The position numbers and the translations under genes are program-made. A stretch of DNA of 64,000 nucleotides from Triglochin maritima (taxonomy: Eukaryota; Streptophyta; Magnoliopsida; Alismatales; Juncaginaceae). Shown here in pieces: positions 10,987 to 23,063 of the stretch. The stretch covers positions 29,138,053 through 29,202,052 of the forward strand of contig OY821775.1 of the NCBI GenBank assembly GCA_963682175.1, in the 5' to 3' direction. The stretch's first letter is position 1; each line of letters begins with the position of its first letter. The notes under the pieces were generated by a model, which saw nothing but the letters and a program-made list of their open reading frames with translations, ran no database searches and was not told where the DNA came from.

Positions 10987-11448
10987 GCCCTTATTCTCAT
11001 TAATTGACACACATGTTTTTGTTAATTCTTTTCTCTCCTAATTCACCACAAAAGCCACGAAAATTATCTTAAATTTCTAAGTCTTTGGAAGGATAAATCT
11101 CAGAGATTAAGGAAAGGCTTTGTAGCTAGATTCTAACCTAGTTTGGAGATTGATTGGCTAGCTCCTTTCCCTCCAACCTTGTTTAGGGTTTTGGTGAACA
11201 CTTGGAGGCATCCGGCGCAACGAGAAGTGACGATCATCATCCTCAACCTCTCCGGATCAGCAAAAAGTTTTAGAGAACTTCTAGGTATGAATTTCGGAGC
11301 GCATGTTTGTTTTAATAAAGTTTTGGAAACTAGTTATTGAAACAAACCGATGCATGCATGAAATAGATCATAGAAAATTATAATTGATCCTTATTGTGAA
11401 TTAAAATTTCGAAAATATATATGTGTAATTAAACTAGAAATCCTACAG

Positions 11449-11460
11449 TGGTATCAGAGC
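11449..11460 (+). other. Primer binding site of C (tRNA-iMet)
   Basis: TGGTATCAGAGC, one base after the LTR end, is complementary to the 3' end of plant initiator tRNA-Met, the usual copia primer. Confidence 0.9.
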
Positions 11461-12960
11461 TTAGGGTTCAATTTTCTAATGATTTGAGGCTGTAAACAAA
11501 TTTAGTTTACCATCTAGGATTTAAACAATTCGGATTACCGGTTTTTCGGTCTTCATTTGTTTTGTTGGAATAATTCTTTGTAATAATTCGTTTTGAATGT
11601 TTTAAATGGTTTAAAACATGCCATGTAATTATTAGAATTAAGATTTAGACATTAGTCCAACTTACAATAATTTCGTTTTATAAAGAAGTGATTATTTTGT
11701 AAGAGAATCAACAAAACCGAAAAACTGCGGTTCATCTTTCCATTGGAAATTGGATGGACAGCGGTTCAAAATTATTTTTGAACTATGGATGGATGAAAAA
11801 CGTTTTTAATGGATTTCAAAATGTTTTTCGAAGAATTGTTTGGGATTCTAGATGATTGATAAACTAGGTTGTATAGTTTATCGCAATATTGCATGCATGG
11901 ATGCTGGAGTTGTTTTTGCAGGAATTGTGAGTTTATATGTTCCAAATTAGCAACTATGAGTGTTTGTGATTATTATTATACAGGGGCTTATTTATATGTA
12001 AAAGTCAAAATTCCCTCCTTCTGTCTTTTAGATAATTGCATTTGCATATGAGAGGTTTTTACATAGGACTTGCACTAGTTGGTTTTTATCGAATGTGACG
12101 AGCATGTTTATTTTCTGTAAAATCTACATATCTGATGCAAGAGGAAGTCGCCGCTGTAGCGCATCGATCGAGGATCAAAGATCAGGAATCAAGGATCAAG
12201 GATCGAAGGGAGCATATAAACTCACACGATGTGGACTTTGTGAATGGTTTAATTTCTGTTTTTAATTTCTACTATGCATGTGATGAATGTGATTGAATGT
12301 TAGGATGTGTATGAATGATAATATGCATGATAACCTAAAATTCCAAATCGCATGTTAATATATGAAATTCTCCAACAAAATTAAGAATAATTTTCCTTCT
12401 TATTTCATCCACTAGCAGCCATTGATCGAGGGATACTCTGCTCGCCCTTAGCGGGAGATAGCTCCCTCCATCTTTGGGAATAGTGGGAGATATAATGGTT
12501 GTCTATTGTTGTGTGACGATTAAATACATGAGGTGCGTTTCACCCTAGTGAACCCCAAGTATGTTTAGTTACGAATACAATGGATAAACGTATCTCGTAT
12601 CAAATGAAAATAAGTTTTCTTAACATTACCTAGAGCCCTCGCTCGGTTTTGGGAAAAAAAATTTCTTACGAGGATAAGTCATATTCCCTCATAATTAAAA
12701 CGACAAGAATCACAAGATTTTGAAGATGCTAATATTGCTAAAATTCAAAAGGTTGTGATTAGAAAGAGTTTTTCTTACCTTAATGTTGTGATGTATTCGA
12801 TAACCCTTAGCTAGTCTATATTACAATTGATAGGATGTTGAATTACTGCATCTACGGGCAAAATTGTATTTGCAGTATTTACATTTATATTCGATATATA
12901 TGTATGTGTTTTAAAAACATAAAATTGACATTAAAATCCTGTATAATTCATTTTGTAGAA
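11461..12960 (+). other. Element C leader, non-coding
   Basis: About 1.5 kb of AT-rich leader between primer site and gag. No recognisable coding sequence. The short frame at 11869-12051 has no family signature. Confidence 0.6.
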
Positions 12961-13926
12961 ATGTCTAATATCCAACCAATTATGCGATCTATGATCGAAA
13001 AGAATCCTTTGCAAAATGATGGCTCAAACTTCATGAAATGGCAACTCAATCTTAATATCGTGTTGAGGTTTGAAAAACTAACTCATATTTTCGATGGTGA
13101 AATCCCAAAATTGAATGAGAAGGCAACCGGTAATGAGAAAGAGGCGATAGCCAAGTGGGAAGACCAAGAGAACCAAGTTCACGGTCTAATGTTGGCATCC
13201 ATGGGTGACTCGCTTCAATCAAAATACTTGGATTCAAAACCCAAGAAGACCATGGAAGCTTTAACAAAGATGTTCATGGATAGTGCCCGAAAGGAGCGTT
13301 ATAAGACCACCATCGCACTCACAAGGTGCCACATGGCGGAGGGAACATCGGTATCCATGCATTTTCTCACGATGCAAGGATGCCTTGAGAAATTGTCGAA
13401 GCACTCTTCTCCAATGCCCGAGGACATTGTCGAAGATCTGATTCTTGGCTCTCTAGCCGCATCCTTTAAAGACTTTGTGATGCACTATCATGTGCGTGAA
13501 GAAGGGGTGAGTCTTGAGGAGCTTCACAACGCTCTCAAAACGGCAGAAGTTGACATGGGCAAGGGTCGGGACAATGAGGTCCTAGCCGTCCATGAGAGGA
13601 GCAAAAGGATCAACAAAGGTAAATGCAAATTTACCAAAGATACATCAATGAAAAGCAAGGGAGTAGGAGGTGCTCATAGGAGTACCTCAAGGAAGAAATC
13701 TTTCAAATCTCCAACTCCCAACACGGAGTGCTTTCACTGCGGTGAAAAGGGACACATCCGACCTAATTGCCCCAAGTACAAGAAAGACCTTGAAAATGGG
13801 ATGATTGAACGTAGGCGCCCGAGAAACGCCGTAGGTATGTTTGTTATAAATTTAATCACCTCTGTCCCTGATTTGGTAATGGTTATCGGATCTTGTGCTC
13901 ACATAATTTTGATGTGCAGCTATTGA
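12961..13926 (+). pseudogene. gag: Element C: copia Gag (UBN2-type)
   Basis: Gag of a Ty1/copia element. I place the start at Met 12961, not the in-frame Met at 12835, because family-like sequence begins here with a short leader followed by NDGSNFMKWQLNLNIVLRF. The UBN2-like capsid region covers roughly residues 20-190, including HGLMLASMGDSLQ and AEGTSVSMHFL. A basic linker is followed by the zinc knuckle CFHCGEKGHIRPNC, an intact CX2CX4HX4C. After RNAVG the frame runs into unrelated residues and stops at 13926, where in intact elements protease would follow. The capsid-nucleocapsid part looks undamaged. Confidence 0.85.
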
Positions 13927-16480
13927 AGGATAGGGAAGAACTCCTGGAGAACGAGATGATATTGAAGATCGGAAATAGTACAAGCATAGCTGCGATTGTA
14001 CAAGGTTCTATGGAACTTCAATAGTCTAATGATTTAAATTTATGTTTTGAAGAATGTTTATTATGTGCCTTCGATTAGTAAGAACTATTCTGTATCATGT
14101 TTTGTATGGATAACTTAATATATATTTCTAATTCTTGCTTATGTATTTTGAAGAATGGGATTTTCTGTGCAAATACATTCGTCTGGAATGATTTCAATTT
14201 GCTTGAAATGAATAATAAACAAACTCAAATAACAATAACAAAAAGAAACTAAGATAACTCACGTGAATGATTCATTCTTATAGCACTATCGGATTGGTAA
14301 AGTAAATGACGAAGAGACCTTTCAAGAAGAAAGGAACGAAAACGAATGACTAATTGGATATGATACGTTCTAATGTATGTGGTCCGATAAGTACAAGTGC
14401 AAGAGACGGTTTAAGGTACTTCATTTTGTTCACGGATAACTATAGTCATTATGGCTATATTTGTCTAATGGGAAACAAAAATGAATTCTTTGACAAGTTC
14501 AAGGAATTCGAGGATGAAGTAGTGAACTGACTCAATAAGAATATCGAGTCTCTACAAAAGGTTCGTAGGGGTGAGTGCTTAGGATACCTAATTTGACTCA
14601 TTCCTAAAGTAGGAATAGGATATTGCTCGACATGGTTCGATCAATGATAAGTTAATCTAAAGTGCCTATTTACTTTTGGAATTATGCACTACAAGAAATG
14701 ACGAACTCACTAAATAATGTTCCATCCAAATCCGTGGAGAAAATGGCTTGTGAGCTATGGAGTTGAAAGACACCTAAGCTCAACTTTCTCAAGATTTGGG
14801 GTTGTGAGGTCTACGTCAAGGAATTGATGTCAGCCAAGCTTCAACCAAAATCGGATAAGTGCTTCTTTATAGGTTGTCCTCGTGTCACAAGAGGATACTA
14901 CTTTTGGTGTATCACCTCCAATCGAAAGATTGTAGAGAGAGATATGGTTTTTCTAGACTTTCTGGAAAAGAGAGAAAAGTAGTGGGAGTAGAGTTAAGCT
15001 TTGGGAAACTTAAAATACTCTACGAGATCATGATGTGAATATTGCATTCAAAATCATGAAGGCCCAACCGAAATTCATTTGGTTAGTGGGAGCATGAGCG
15101 AGAGATCCTTACAAGAAATTGTGAGAGAATCTCAATCATCCCCAACTAGTGTACGTTCAAAAGTCGAGCGTGAACCTATTCCTCAAGAAATTGTGGAAGA
15201 AGTTCGAGAGACACGAGAAGAACCAAAAGAATAGAGAAGGTCGACGAGGGAAAGGAAGAAACCCAATAAGTATGTGGGACATCATGAGATCGTGGTACTA
15301 CATACCAAAGATCCCTCGAGCTTACAAGAAGCAATGGAAAGGGAAGACTCCATACTATGGCTTAAGGCCATGGAATTCGAAATAGAATCCATGTATGACA
15401 ATCAAGTATGGAACTTGATTTGCCTTCCTCAAGAGAAAATGCCATTTAGTATAAATGAGCTTTTAGGAGGAAGATAGACATGGATAGTAACTTGACAACC
15501 TACAAAGCAAGGCTTGTAGCGAAAGTTATACTCAAATTCAAGAAATTGACTTTGATGAAATTTTTGAGAGGTTGCCATGTTAAAATATTTTCGGATTATG
15601 CTCACTATTGCCACATTTCACAATTGTGAAATATGGAAGATGGATATCAAAATGGCGTTCCTTAATGGGAACTCGGAGGAGGATATGTACATGGTATAAC
15701 CTCAAGGTTTTGATGGTCCAAAGAATGGCGAGAAGATATGCAAGTTTCAAGGATCCATTTATGGATTGAAGCAAGCATCGAGGAGTTGGAACAAACGTTT
15801 TGACGAAGAGGTGAAGAAGATTCACTTCATTCAAAGTAAAGGAAAACCTTGTTGATACATGGAGATTAGTGGGAGCCATGTAGTACTTCTGATCTTATAT
15901 GTCGATGACATATTACTCATGAGCAATCATATACCTTTGCATTAGCAAACGAGAAATTTCATTGAAATCGGCATTTTCAATGAAAAGAAATGGATGAGGC
16001 TCAACACATCTTGAGAATCAAGATACGTTGAGATACATCCCGTAGACTCATTGGCCCCAGTCAATGTGCATACATTGACAAGATCTTGGAAAGGTTCAGG
16101 GTGAACAATTCCAAGATGGAAAATGTGTCAATAGGTATGAGTATAGGTGTGCAACTCAAGAAGTCTCAACGTGCTCAATCCCGCAAAGACTTGGAGTACA
16201 TGAAGGTATCCCTTATGCTTCGGCAAAAGGAAGGACCATGTACACAATGACTTGCACAAGACTCGATATCATGTATGCTCTAAGCGTGACAGGTAGTCAC
16301 CAATCCGGCGCAAGTCCTAAGCATAGGATTGCGGTCAAGAATATTCTGAAGTACTTTAACCGGACTAAGGATAAGGTTCTTGTTTATGGAAGACAAAGGA
16401 GAAAAACAGCGGAGGGCCATTTTGATGCAATTCTCATAGGGATTCTTGACAATAGGAGGTTGGAATGATGATGCGTCATC
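13927..16480 (+). pseudogene. Element C: degraded copia pol (integrase, RT, RNase H)
   Basis: Coding relics follow the copia order with many stops and frameshifts. 14390-14525 translates to DNYSHYGYICLM and EFFDKFKEF (integrase core). 14790-14960 gives LKIWGCEVYVK and KSDKCFFIG (integrase C-terminus). 15290-15420 gives WLKAMEFEIESMYDNQVWNL and 15630-15800 gives MDIKMAFLNGN and GSIYGLKQASRSWNKRFDE (reverse transcriptase). The catalytic YVDDILLMS is at about 15898-15925. 16238-16400 gives CTRLDIMYALSV and VKNILKYFNRTKDKVLVYG (RNase H region). The relic breaks near 16480. No protease is recognised. Confidence 0.85.
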
Positions 16481-16597
16481 ATTATCGAAGGTGGAGGTAT
16501 GAGCTTGTGTAATTAGGAGTAATATCACTACGGCTAACTCAACCACCAACGAAAGACAAAATAAATAAATGGGTGGACACAACGGTGACACAACTTT
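16481..16597 (+). other. Short unassigned stretch before the right LTR of C
   Basis: About 117 bp between the RNase H break and the LTR. No purine-rich primer tract lies at the LTR boundary (cacaacttt), so the normal 3' end of the element is missing. Confidence 0.5.
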
Positions 16598-18232
16598 TGT
16601 TGGAGAAGATAGTCAGTCAAAAGATTATCATTGCTCCTCTTAATTGAGTGATGATATTAGTGGGCCCCTTGATAAAGCCAAGTTATAATGTGCACAATGT
16701 GATTTGAGTTAAGTCACATATTTATAACTAGCTTAAAGAGATCAAGAAACGAATACTAATACAAAGATGACACAATACCACTTTGTGTGTATTCTTAATA
16801 TCATGAGGCAAGGGACGGACACAAGTGATGCACTCCATCACTAAATGGATAGGTTTTTGGTTCGAGTGGAATTAAGACATCTAACTAATTGGGAGCTATA
16901 ATGTGTAGCTAGATACAACTTATAGCTTGTGATATTAAGCTCTTAATATCACTGCCAACTTAGTCTACATCCTCCCATAGGTCACACCGCAAAAAAGCAG
17001 GAAACAAGAAGCTTGATTTTTGGTTCATATGATGCGTCGGGTTTCTTATAGAAAATATGACACATGTGGTGAACGAGTAAAATCAATTATGTTGTATATA
17101 ACATCATTAGAATCATGATAAATTCATATGAGATGCATATATTATGGGGTGCAATAATTTATTATTGCATAGGATAATATATTGCATAAGTTGTGAATTT
17201 GCTAAAACCCCCTAAAGTTCAAATTTTGTTGGAAATAAATCCAATTTGAAAATGCAAAATCAGGTAAAAGTTCGGTAATCCGTTATGGTTCGGTCGACCG
17301 AAGGTTTTGTGGATCGGTCAACCGAACGTGGAACGGATGGTGAAAATTGATTGACCAAACTTGACCAAAGTGCCTGGAACTCCGGATCGGTGTACCGAAC
17401 CAGAAACGGTTGACCAAACAATGTCCAGTTCTGATATTTTCGGTTAACCGAATGGCACTCGGTCAAAGACGTGAATTCATCCGAACGGTTAAGAAGAATT
17501 TTTCTCCTTAAGAAACGGTCATCCGTCAAGTGCACGGAAATCCGAACGTGACATATTAGGTTAACCGAGTATGTCTCGGCAGACTGATTCCCGATCGATT
17601 TTCTACCTTTGATAATTAAGAGATTAATTTGATCAATGGTTGGACTAGCTCCAAACTTGGTCAAACGTTTTGTGGTGCACATAATGCATTTTGGAATTAG
17701 TTTATGAGAGAAAATGTCAAGAGAACATGGCTTAAGAATAGCCATGATTAAGAGTAAAATTGGAGCCTATAAATAGGTCCTTATTCTCATTAATTGACAC
17801 AGATGTTTTTGCTAATTCTTTTCTCTACTAATTCACCACAAAAGCCACGAAAATTATCTTAAATTTCTAAGTCTTTGGAAGGAGAAATCTCAGAGATTAA
17901 GGAAGGGGTTTGTAGCTAGATTCTAAGCTAGTTTGGAGATTGATTGGCTAGCTCCTTTCTCACCAACCTTGTTTAGGGTTTTGGTGAACACTCGGAGGCA
18001 TCTGGCGCAATGAGAAGTGACGATCGTCATCCTCAACATCTCCGGATCATCAAGAAGTTTTAGAGAACTTCTAGGTATGAATTTCGGAGCCCATGTTTAA
18101 AAAAGTTTTTGAAACTAGTTATTGAAACAAACGGATGCATGCATGAAATAAATCATAGAAAATTGTAATTGATCCTTATTGTGCATAAAAAATTCAAAAA
18201 TATATATGTGCAATTAAAATACAAATCCTACA
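16598..18232 (+). repeat. Element C 3' LTR
   Basis: 1635 bp, closely matching 9820-11447, with the motif array at about 17278-17610 and TATAAATAG at 17768-17776. Element B leader resumes at 18233. Confidence 0.9.
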
Positions 18233-19070
18233 GCCTCGACACGCCTCACCTCCCTACAACAAAGACCACAATGCCCAGCAAGTGATACCAGATCCGGAGA
18301 TCCAATACCTCCTACTATCAACATGGTAGGCAACGCCGATCAGGCCATGACGGTCTCAACTAGATTACTCTCCTAGTGCGTCTGAAATCCTAGGGTCAAT
18401 GTCTACTTGCTTTTAGTTAAGGCTTTATTAAGAGTGATTTTTGGGGCCAAGGAAAGGGTGATGAAATCCCCCACCTTATCTTTTATGGGACAACCCCTCC
18501 TTAGTAGTGTTTTTATCCTAGATGTAGCAATCAATCGCTCCAATCAAAACACTCAATTCACTCTTGTCCTGATGCAATTCCTACTAATTAATGCATGGGC
18601 ATACAAGATGCATGAATGAGTGTAGGAAATGCGTGCCTCACGCCAATGCTCAACAACTGAAGATAAAGCTAAAACAAAAGACGACTATATGCCTAAGTCA
18701 AGTTCATGATGCGTGACCTAAACAAATAAGAATGTCTAATCTTTTGCTTTGGATTTTAAGGCCAAGTTGATTAATGGGGATTGGTTTAATGATCTGAGAG
18801 CAAACTAGAAGTCACAGCATGCAAATAGTTCTCCCAGATGACAAAAATGAAAGAACCAACTACCAGAAGAAAATTGAGAGCAAGACACGCTCACCAGGCC
18901 GCCAATTGGCAGTTTTAGACCGCTGATTGGCGGTCCTCGTTGATGGTCAGGAGCTCCAACTCCTCCACTATCCTCCCTGTGATCTCTAGGATCCCTGGAA
19001 CTAACAAAAACTGAAAATAAAAAAATAAAAACCACTCGAATCGTCCAAACCAAAGTCTGGACAGAGCACC
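18233..19070 (-). other. Element B leader, primer-site-proximal part
   Basis: Non-coding leader collinear with D 30080-30895 and A 22200-23039. It holds the palindrome pair at 18896-18935. The frames at 18407-18619 and 18805-19089 are not kept in the other leaders and are not called. Confidence 0.7.
18896..18935. promoter_or_regulatory. Leader palindrome pair of element B
   Basis: Two adjacent near-palindromes, aggccgccaattggcag and GACCGCTGATTGGCGGTC (18918-18935), lie about 135 bp inside the primer site. The equivalent pairs are at 22869-22907 (A), 30724-30762 (D) and 59373-59413 (I). Self-complementary leader motifs are used by retroviruses for genomic RNA dimerisation; that role here is inference. 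Confidence 0.55.
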
Positions 19071-19088
19071 TCCCCGGCAACGACGCCA
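19071..19088 (-). other. Primer binding site of B (tRNA-Asp)
   Basis: The plus strand reads TCCCCGGCAACGACGCCA, one mismatch from the 3' end of plant tRNA-Asp. Six bases separate it from the LTR at 19095. tRNA-Asp priming is typical of Athila elements. Confidence 0.85.
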
Positions 19089-20119
19089 AAAACTTGATTG
19101 ATCATTTTATATAAACCGCAAGTGCACGGCCACGTTGAAGCGGTGGCAAATACGGGTCGTCCACTGGGAGGTGTGTCGACGTTTGGTTTGTGCGAAGGCG
19201 AGTGGTAAAAAATGGAGAGAAAGATTGATTACACTAACCACACTAGAATGCAAAAGGAAATGAAAGATAAACAATAAAAACTAAACCCCATAGGAGGTAG
19301 AGAAATAATGTTAATATAAAGATGTGTATGTGTGTGTTAAATTAAGCTCCTCACAATATGTAGTACATGAAATCATAAAACTACATCGAACTTTGCCTCC
19401 ACATGAATTAAGATAAGACTACATCATTAAAACATACAAGACAATAATTGGAATGAAGCTAAATGAACTCATGTATAAAGACTAGACCCTACTATGCCTC
19501 CACATGAATTAAGATAACCCAATATCATTAAAACATACAAGACATTAACCAAGGTAAAGGAAACAAGAGTACATACACTACAACTTGTGTTTCCAATATT
19601 AACTCCATCCATATCCTAACCTTATCATTCCCCATAAAATAGGTCCACTAATTAAAGCATAAGCTAAGCTTCATTCAAGAGCATTAACATATCAAAGATA
19701 AGAATGAAAACCCATTAGATGGTTATGGAAATCATGTAAAGTTAAAGGGATAAAGATAACACACACTTAATACACTACATGATCATATCACATATTACTC
19801 CACCCCCCAAATGGGGATGGAACTACTCACACATATTTAAACTAACTACTCTAACAAAATGAAACATTATACTGAAATGAAACTACACTAATGAAGCAAG
19901 AAATATTAAAGAAGCATAAAACAAAACAAACAAGCACGCATGCATATGAGAGGAAATGAAACTAAGAAAGAAACAACACAATTAAAGGAAAAACATCTAT
20001 TATTAACTCACTCAATACAAGCAGCCCTTCCTCAACCAGAGTTTTGCTTCAAGGTTTCACTCTTAGTAGGGAAGATGGCCACCAAAGAGGGACATATGTA
20101 CAATGGAAGGTGAAGAGTT

Positions 20120-20128
20120 CTATTTATA
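20120..20128 (-). promoter_or_regulatory. TATA box of element B 5' LTR
   Basis: CTATTTATA on the plus strand, TATAAATAG on the minus strand, at the same place as in the 3' LTR. Confidence 0.65.
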
Positions 20129-20247
20129 GCCAAAGAAAAAGGCAATCCGGGACAATCCCCGGATGTGGGACTAAACAAATACCAAAAATAGCTTAAACAT
20201 CCTCTACTCCATGTGCTGGTGAAATTTGGGCGGATCCAAAGTGATAT

Positions 20248-20288
20248 GGACCTCCAATTCGCGGACCCAGACCGCCAATTGGCTGTCC
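20248..20288. promoter_or_regulatory. U3 palindrome pair of B 5' LTR
   Basis: ggacctccaattcgcggacc (20248-20267) and AGACCGCCAATTGGCTGTCC (20269-20288) lie one base apart, 120-170 bp upstream of the TATA box in element orientation. Confidence 0.6.
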
Positions 20289-20656
20289 ATAAAGTTTGGA
20301 TCGAGTATGAATTTGTTGTGGGCTTTTCTTGGTATATTTTATGGTCTTGGATGCAATGACTTGGTTTGTTGGAGCTCCGACCCGAATCGAATTGCTAATA
20401 TACTCCCCATGATGGTGTGGAGTATTCTGTTTTCCTCTTAGGCCCTTCTGTCTTACATTCAGGTCCTTCTCCCTTGCATCTTAGTCCCTAGATCTCACAA
20501 TTGAGTCCTTTTTCCCAGCTTTTGGGTCCTTTTATGTTTCATCTCTTCAAACCTATTTATTCCTGAAAACTAAACATAAAATTCGTCACGTACCATTGCT
20601 TATGTGTAAGATAATGGATATAAGATACAAATATAGGCATGAAATGATGTCAATCA

Positions 20657-20661
20657 CGGGG
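20657..20661. repeat. Target-site duplication of element B, right copy (CGGGG)
   Basis: Identical to 2922-2926. Element A continues from here. Confidence 0.85.
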
Positions 20662-20861
20662 CCAGAATACTCAAGGTTGGGCCCCTGTCACGAAGAGCAC
20701 AAGATTAAAGGAGAAGTTCATGAATTAGACACAAAGGCATCTCATTCAAAAGATCAAATTGAAAGAGCTTGAACCACTCAAGAGTTTAGGAAATATGGGG
20801 GCAATGGGAGAAGAGTGTCTCCCATTAAGGTATTGAAGTTATGATTGTCAATACAAACTCG

Positions 20862-21979
20862 TCAACCAACAAGCTGGTGGATCGGAACAAGGTCAAGTAC
20901 CTCGTTGTGCATGTCCGACTCACCACGGGAATAGAAAGTGGGTCTCTTACCCAAGGTATCCTCTAAGGCCCTCCCAATACACTCATTGGCAATGTAATTG
21001 TTTAATGTCCCATTATTTCCAAGATGATCAGGAACAATAGTGAGAGGCAAACTCTTATCAGGTCGTTTGAAATTAAAGTTACTAGGGAGCTCATGTTCCA
21101 CCAGAGGTGAGTCCTTAATAGGCACAACATGAAGATTATGTAGCTCAAGGGCCACTGGACAAAAGGATAAGGCACAATCATGTGCCAACTCATAAAGAAA
21201 CTGGTCCATGCTCTTCTCAATTTGGATCAAATCCCCCACCATGTGATCGTGAATTGAAACCCCAAGTCCCTTAGAGTGACTAGGAGTTTGACTTTGAAAG
21301 ATTGTGCTTTTAATTTGTTGATGTGGTGGTGGTTTGATATCAAAAGGTAAATCCTCATGTTGACAAGAAATGTTACCATCCTCACGTTTACTTAATTGTT
21401 GTGTAATTTGACTCACAATCATTTCCATAGTTTGTATGGAATTTTGAGTGAACTTCATTACATTTTGAGTAGTTTCCATGAATCCATCCCTCTCGGGTTG
21501 TATGCGGATGCGTAATGGTCATATTGAGCATTTTGGAAAAAGGTATGCTCATACTCAGGGTATGGGGAAACATAAGGACATTCCCTGATAACATGACCAC
21601 TCAACCCACAACAGTCACACGGTACGGCTACTGGAGCCACTGGTGCACTCATGTCGTCTACCATATGCATGAAAGAGGCCAAAGTTTGTTGTAATGTCTC
21701 AGTTTGGTGACCAACATATGAGCTGACATAACTAGATGGTGGTCTAGCAGTCGGTGCCTCCCTCATATTATCCCAATTTGAAGATTACCCAGCCACACAA
21801 TTAAGATTCTCCCAACCATACGGGGTGTTTGTCAGAGGCACCAGGATGCATAGGTCTAAAGTACCAGTGAGAATTATCCTGGTCCAACAATGATATGGAT
21901 GGTCGCCCATGTAACCATCCATCTCAACAAAAAAACTCTCGAGTCGACCACTCTCACCACCACGACGCCAAGCTCGCAA
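20862..21979 (-). pseudogene. Element A: miniature gag-derived frame without Gag core or protease
   Basis: Read leftward from 21979. Residues 1-30 (MRAWRRGGESGR...) match the N-terminus of B and D Gag. About 30 residues later comes the segment preceding the zinc knuckle (MREAPTARPP); the ~250-residue capsid core present in B is absent. The knuckle CDCCGLSGHVIREC is a perfect CX2CX4HX4C. After a frameshift near 21478 the frame from 21479 continues through a linker straight to the post-protease tail (SMDQFLYELAHDCALSFCP, then LVEHELPSNFNFKRP); the protease is absent. Damage is limited to one in-frame stop near 21783 and one frameshift. Element G has the same internal deletions and F agrees where preserved. 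The product would be an RNA-binding nucleocapsid-like protein; function unproven. Confidence 0.7.
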
Positions 21980-23039
21980 AAGTTCCTCAACTCAACCCTA
22001 AAACGCTAACAGAGAGTGTAAAGGAGAGGAGACTAGAGCGTAGAAGTAGGTGAGAAGAAGATGACTTAGTGGAGAAGGGAAGAATCTTGAAAATTAGCAT
22101 GGGTAATGGGTGAGGGTAGAAGCCTACTCTAGCAAACACGGCTCAAGCAACCTACGATCACTATATGTACTGACAGCTAGACGACGCCTAACTGCGAGGT
22201 CACACGGCCACAACACGCCTCACCTCCATACGACGAAGACCACAAAGCCCAGCAAGTGAGACAATATGTGGAGATCTCATCTCTCTTGCTATCGAAAAGT
22301 GGGCGACACCGATCAGGCTATGACGGTCGTGACCGGATCACTCTCCTAATGTACACGAGTCCTATTGGCCAATGTCAACTTGATTTTCGATTCAGGCTTT
22401 GGTTGAGTGTGTTTTTGGGGCTAAGGGAGGGGTGATGAAATCCCCCACATTATCTTTGAAGACTATAGGTGGTGCTCCTTAAAAAAAAGTTTGGAAATCT
22501 TAGGCTAGCAAGCAACTCACCAAACAAGCACTCACCTCACTCTTGTCCCAATGCACCTCACTAACTAATGCATGCTTTAGCCATGCATGAATGATAGAAT
22601 GGGTGCATGTACCTCACACTAGCAGTCGACAACAAAAATGTAAAAGAAAGGAAAAAATGAATGCGTGCAAGGTCTACAATTGATGCATGACCTAGATGGC
22701 AATTAATCTAATCTTTTGCTTTGAGTTTTAAGGTCCAAGTTGTCTTAAAAGGGGAATTGATTAATCTGGGAGCTAACTACATGTTCAAAATGCAAAATTG
22801 AACTCCGAGACAATAAAATTGAAGAAACAAACAACTAAAACGAAAATTGGAGCAAAAGTAACTTACAAGGCCGTCAGTTGGCGGTTCCAGACCGCTGATT
22901 GGCAGCCCCTTTAGCTTATTTTTGCCTCCAACTTCCCCAGAAGCCTCCCCTTGATCCTGAGGATCGCTGAAATAAACCAAAACTAAAATAATAAAAAACC
23001 CCACTCAAATCATCCAAACCAAAGTCTGGGCATAGCACC
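21980..23039 (-). other. Element A leader, non-coding
   Basis: Collinear with the B, D and I leaders. Palindromes are ggccgtcagttggcggttcc (22869-22888) and gaccgctgattggcagcc (22890-22907). No gene seen. Confidence 0.65.
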
Positions 23040-23057
23040 TCCCCTGCAACAACGCCA
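23040..23057 (-). other. Primer binding site of A (tRNA-Asp)
   Basis: TCCCCTGCAACAACGCCA, a two-mismatch version of the tRNA-Asp complement, six bases from the LTR at 23064. Confidence 0.75.
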
Positions 23058-23063
23058 AAAACT

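Larger units (their letters stand above)
9820..11447 (+). repeat. Element C 5' LTR
   Basis: 1628 bp, TGTTGGAG...TCCTACA. It carries the GGTCGACC-type array (10500-10835) and TATAAATAG (10978-10986). About 15 differences from the right LTR are visible in the first ~420 bp, fewer than between the LTRs of host element B, as nesting predicts. Confidence 0.9.
9820..18232 (+). mobile_element. Element C: Ty1/copia retrotransposon inserted in element B
   Basis: Two LTRs (9820-11447 and 16598-18232, both TGTTGGAG...TCCTACA), a tRNA-iMet primer site (11449-11460), a near-intact gag and decayed pol in the order integrase, reverse transcriptase, RNase H define a Ty1/copia element on the plus strand. The flanks do not give a 5-bp duplication (left acttt, right gcctc), and about 33 bp of element B leader are missing. 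So the locus was rearranged after or during insertion. Lineage within copia is not fixed. Confidence 0.9.
2927..20656 (-). mobile_element. Element B: Athila-like gag-protease LTR retrotransposon without pol
   Basis: Both LTRs (2927-4468 and 19095-20656), the polypurine tract (4469-4484), a tRNA-Asp primer site (19071-19088) and a perfect CGGGG duplication define an element of about 17.7 kb. Roughly 8.9 kb of this is the copia insertion at 9325-18232. The minus-strand coding order is gag (7983-9134), linker and protease (6676-7941), then an acidic tail with a minisatellite (6030-6764). No reverse transcriptase, RNase H or integrase motif follows; 4485-6029 is non-coding. The Gag and protease motifs and the primer choice place it near the Athila lineage. 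LTR differences (about 13 in the first 255 aligned bases) suggest it is older than the copia inside it. Confidence 0.85.
19095..20656 (-). repeat. Element B 5' LTR
   Basis: 1562 bp, TGATTGATC...GTCAATCA. TATA complement CTATTTATA at 20120-20128. Palindrome pair at 20248-20288. It is followed by the CGGGG duplication. Confidence 0.9.
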
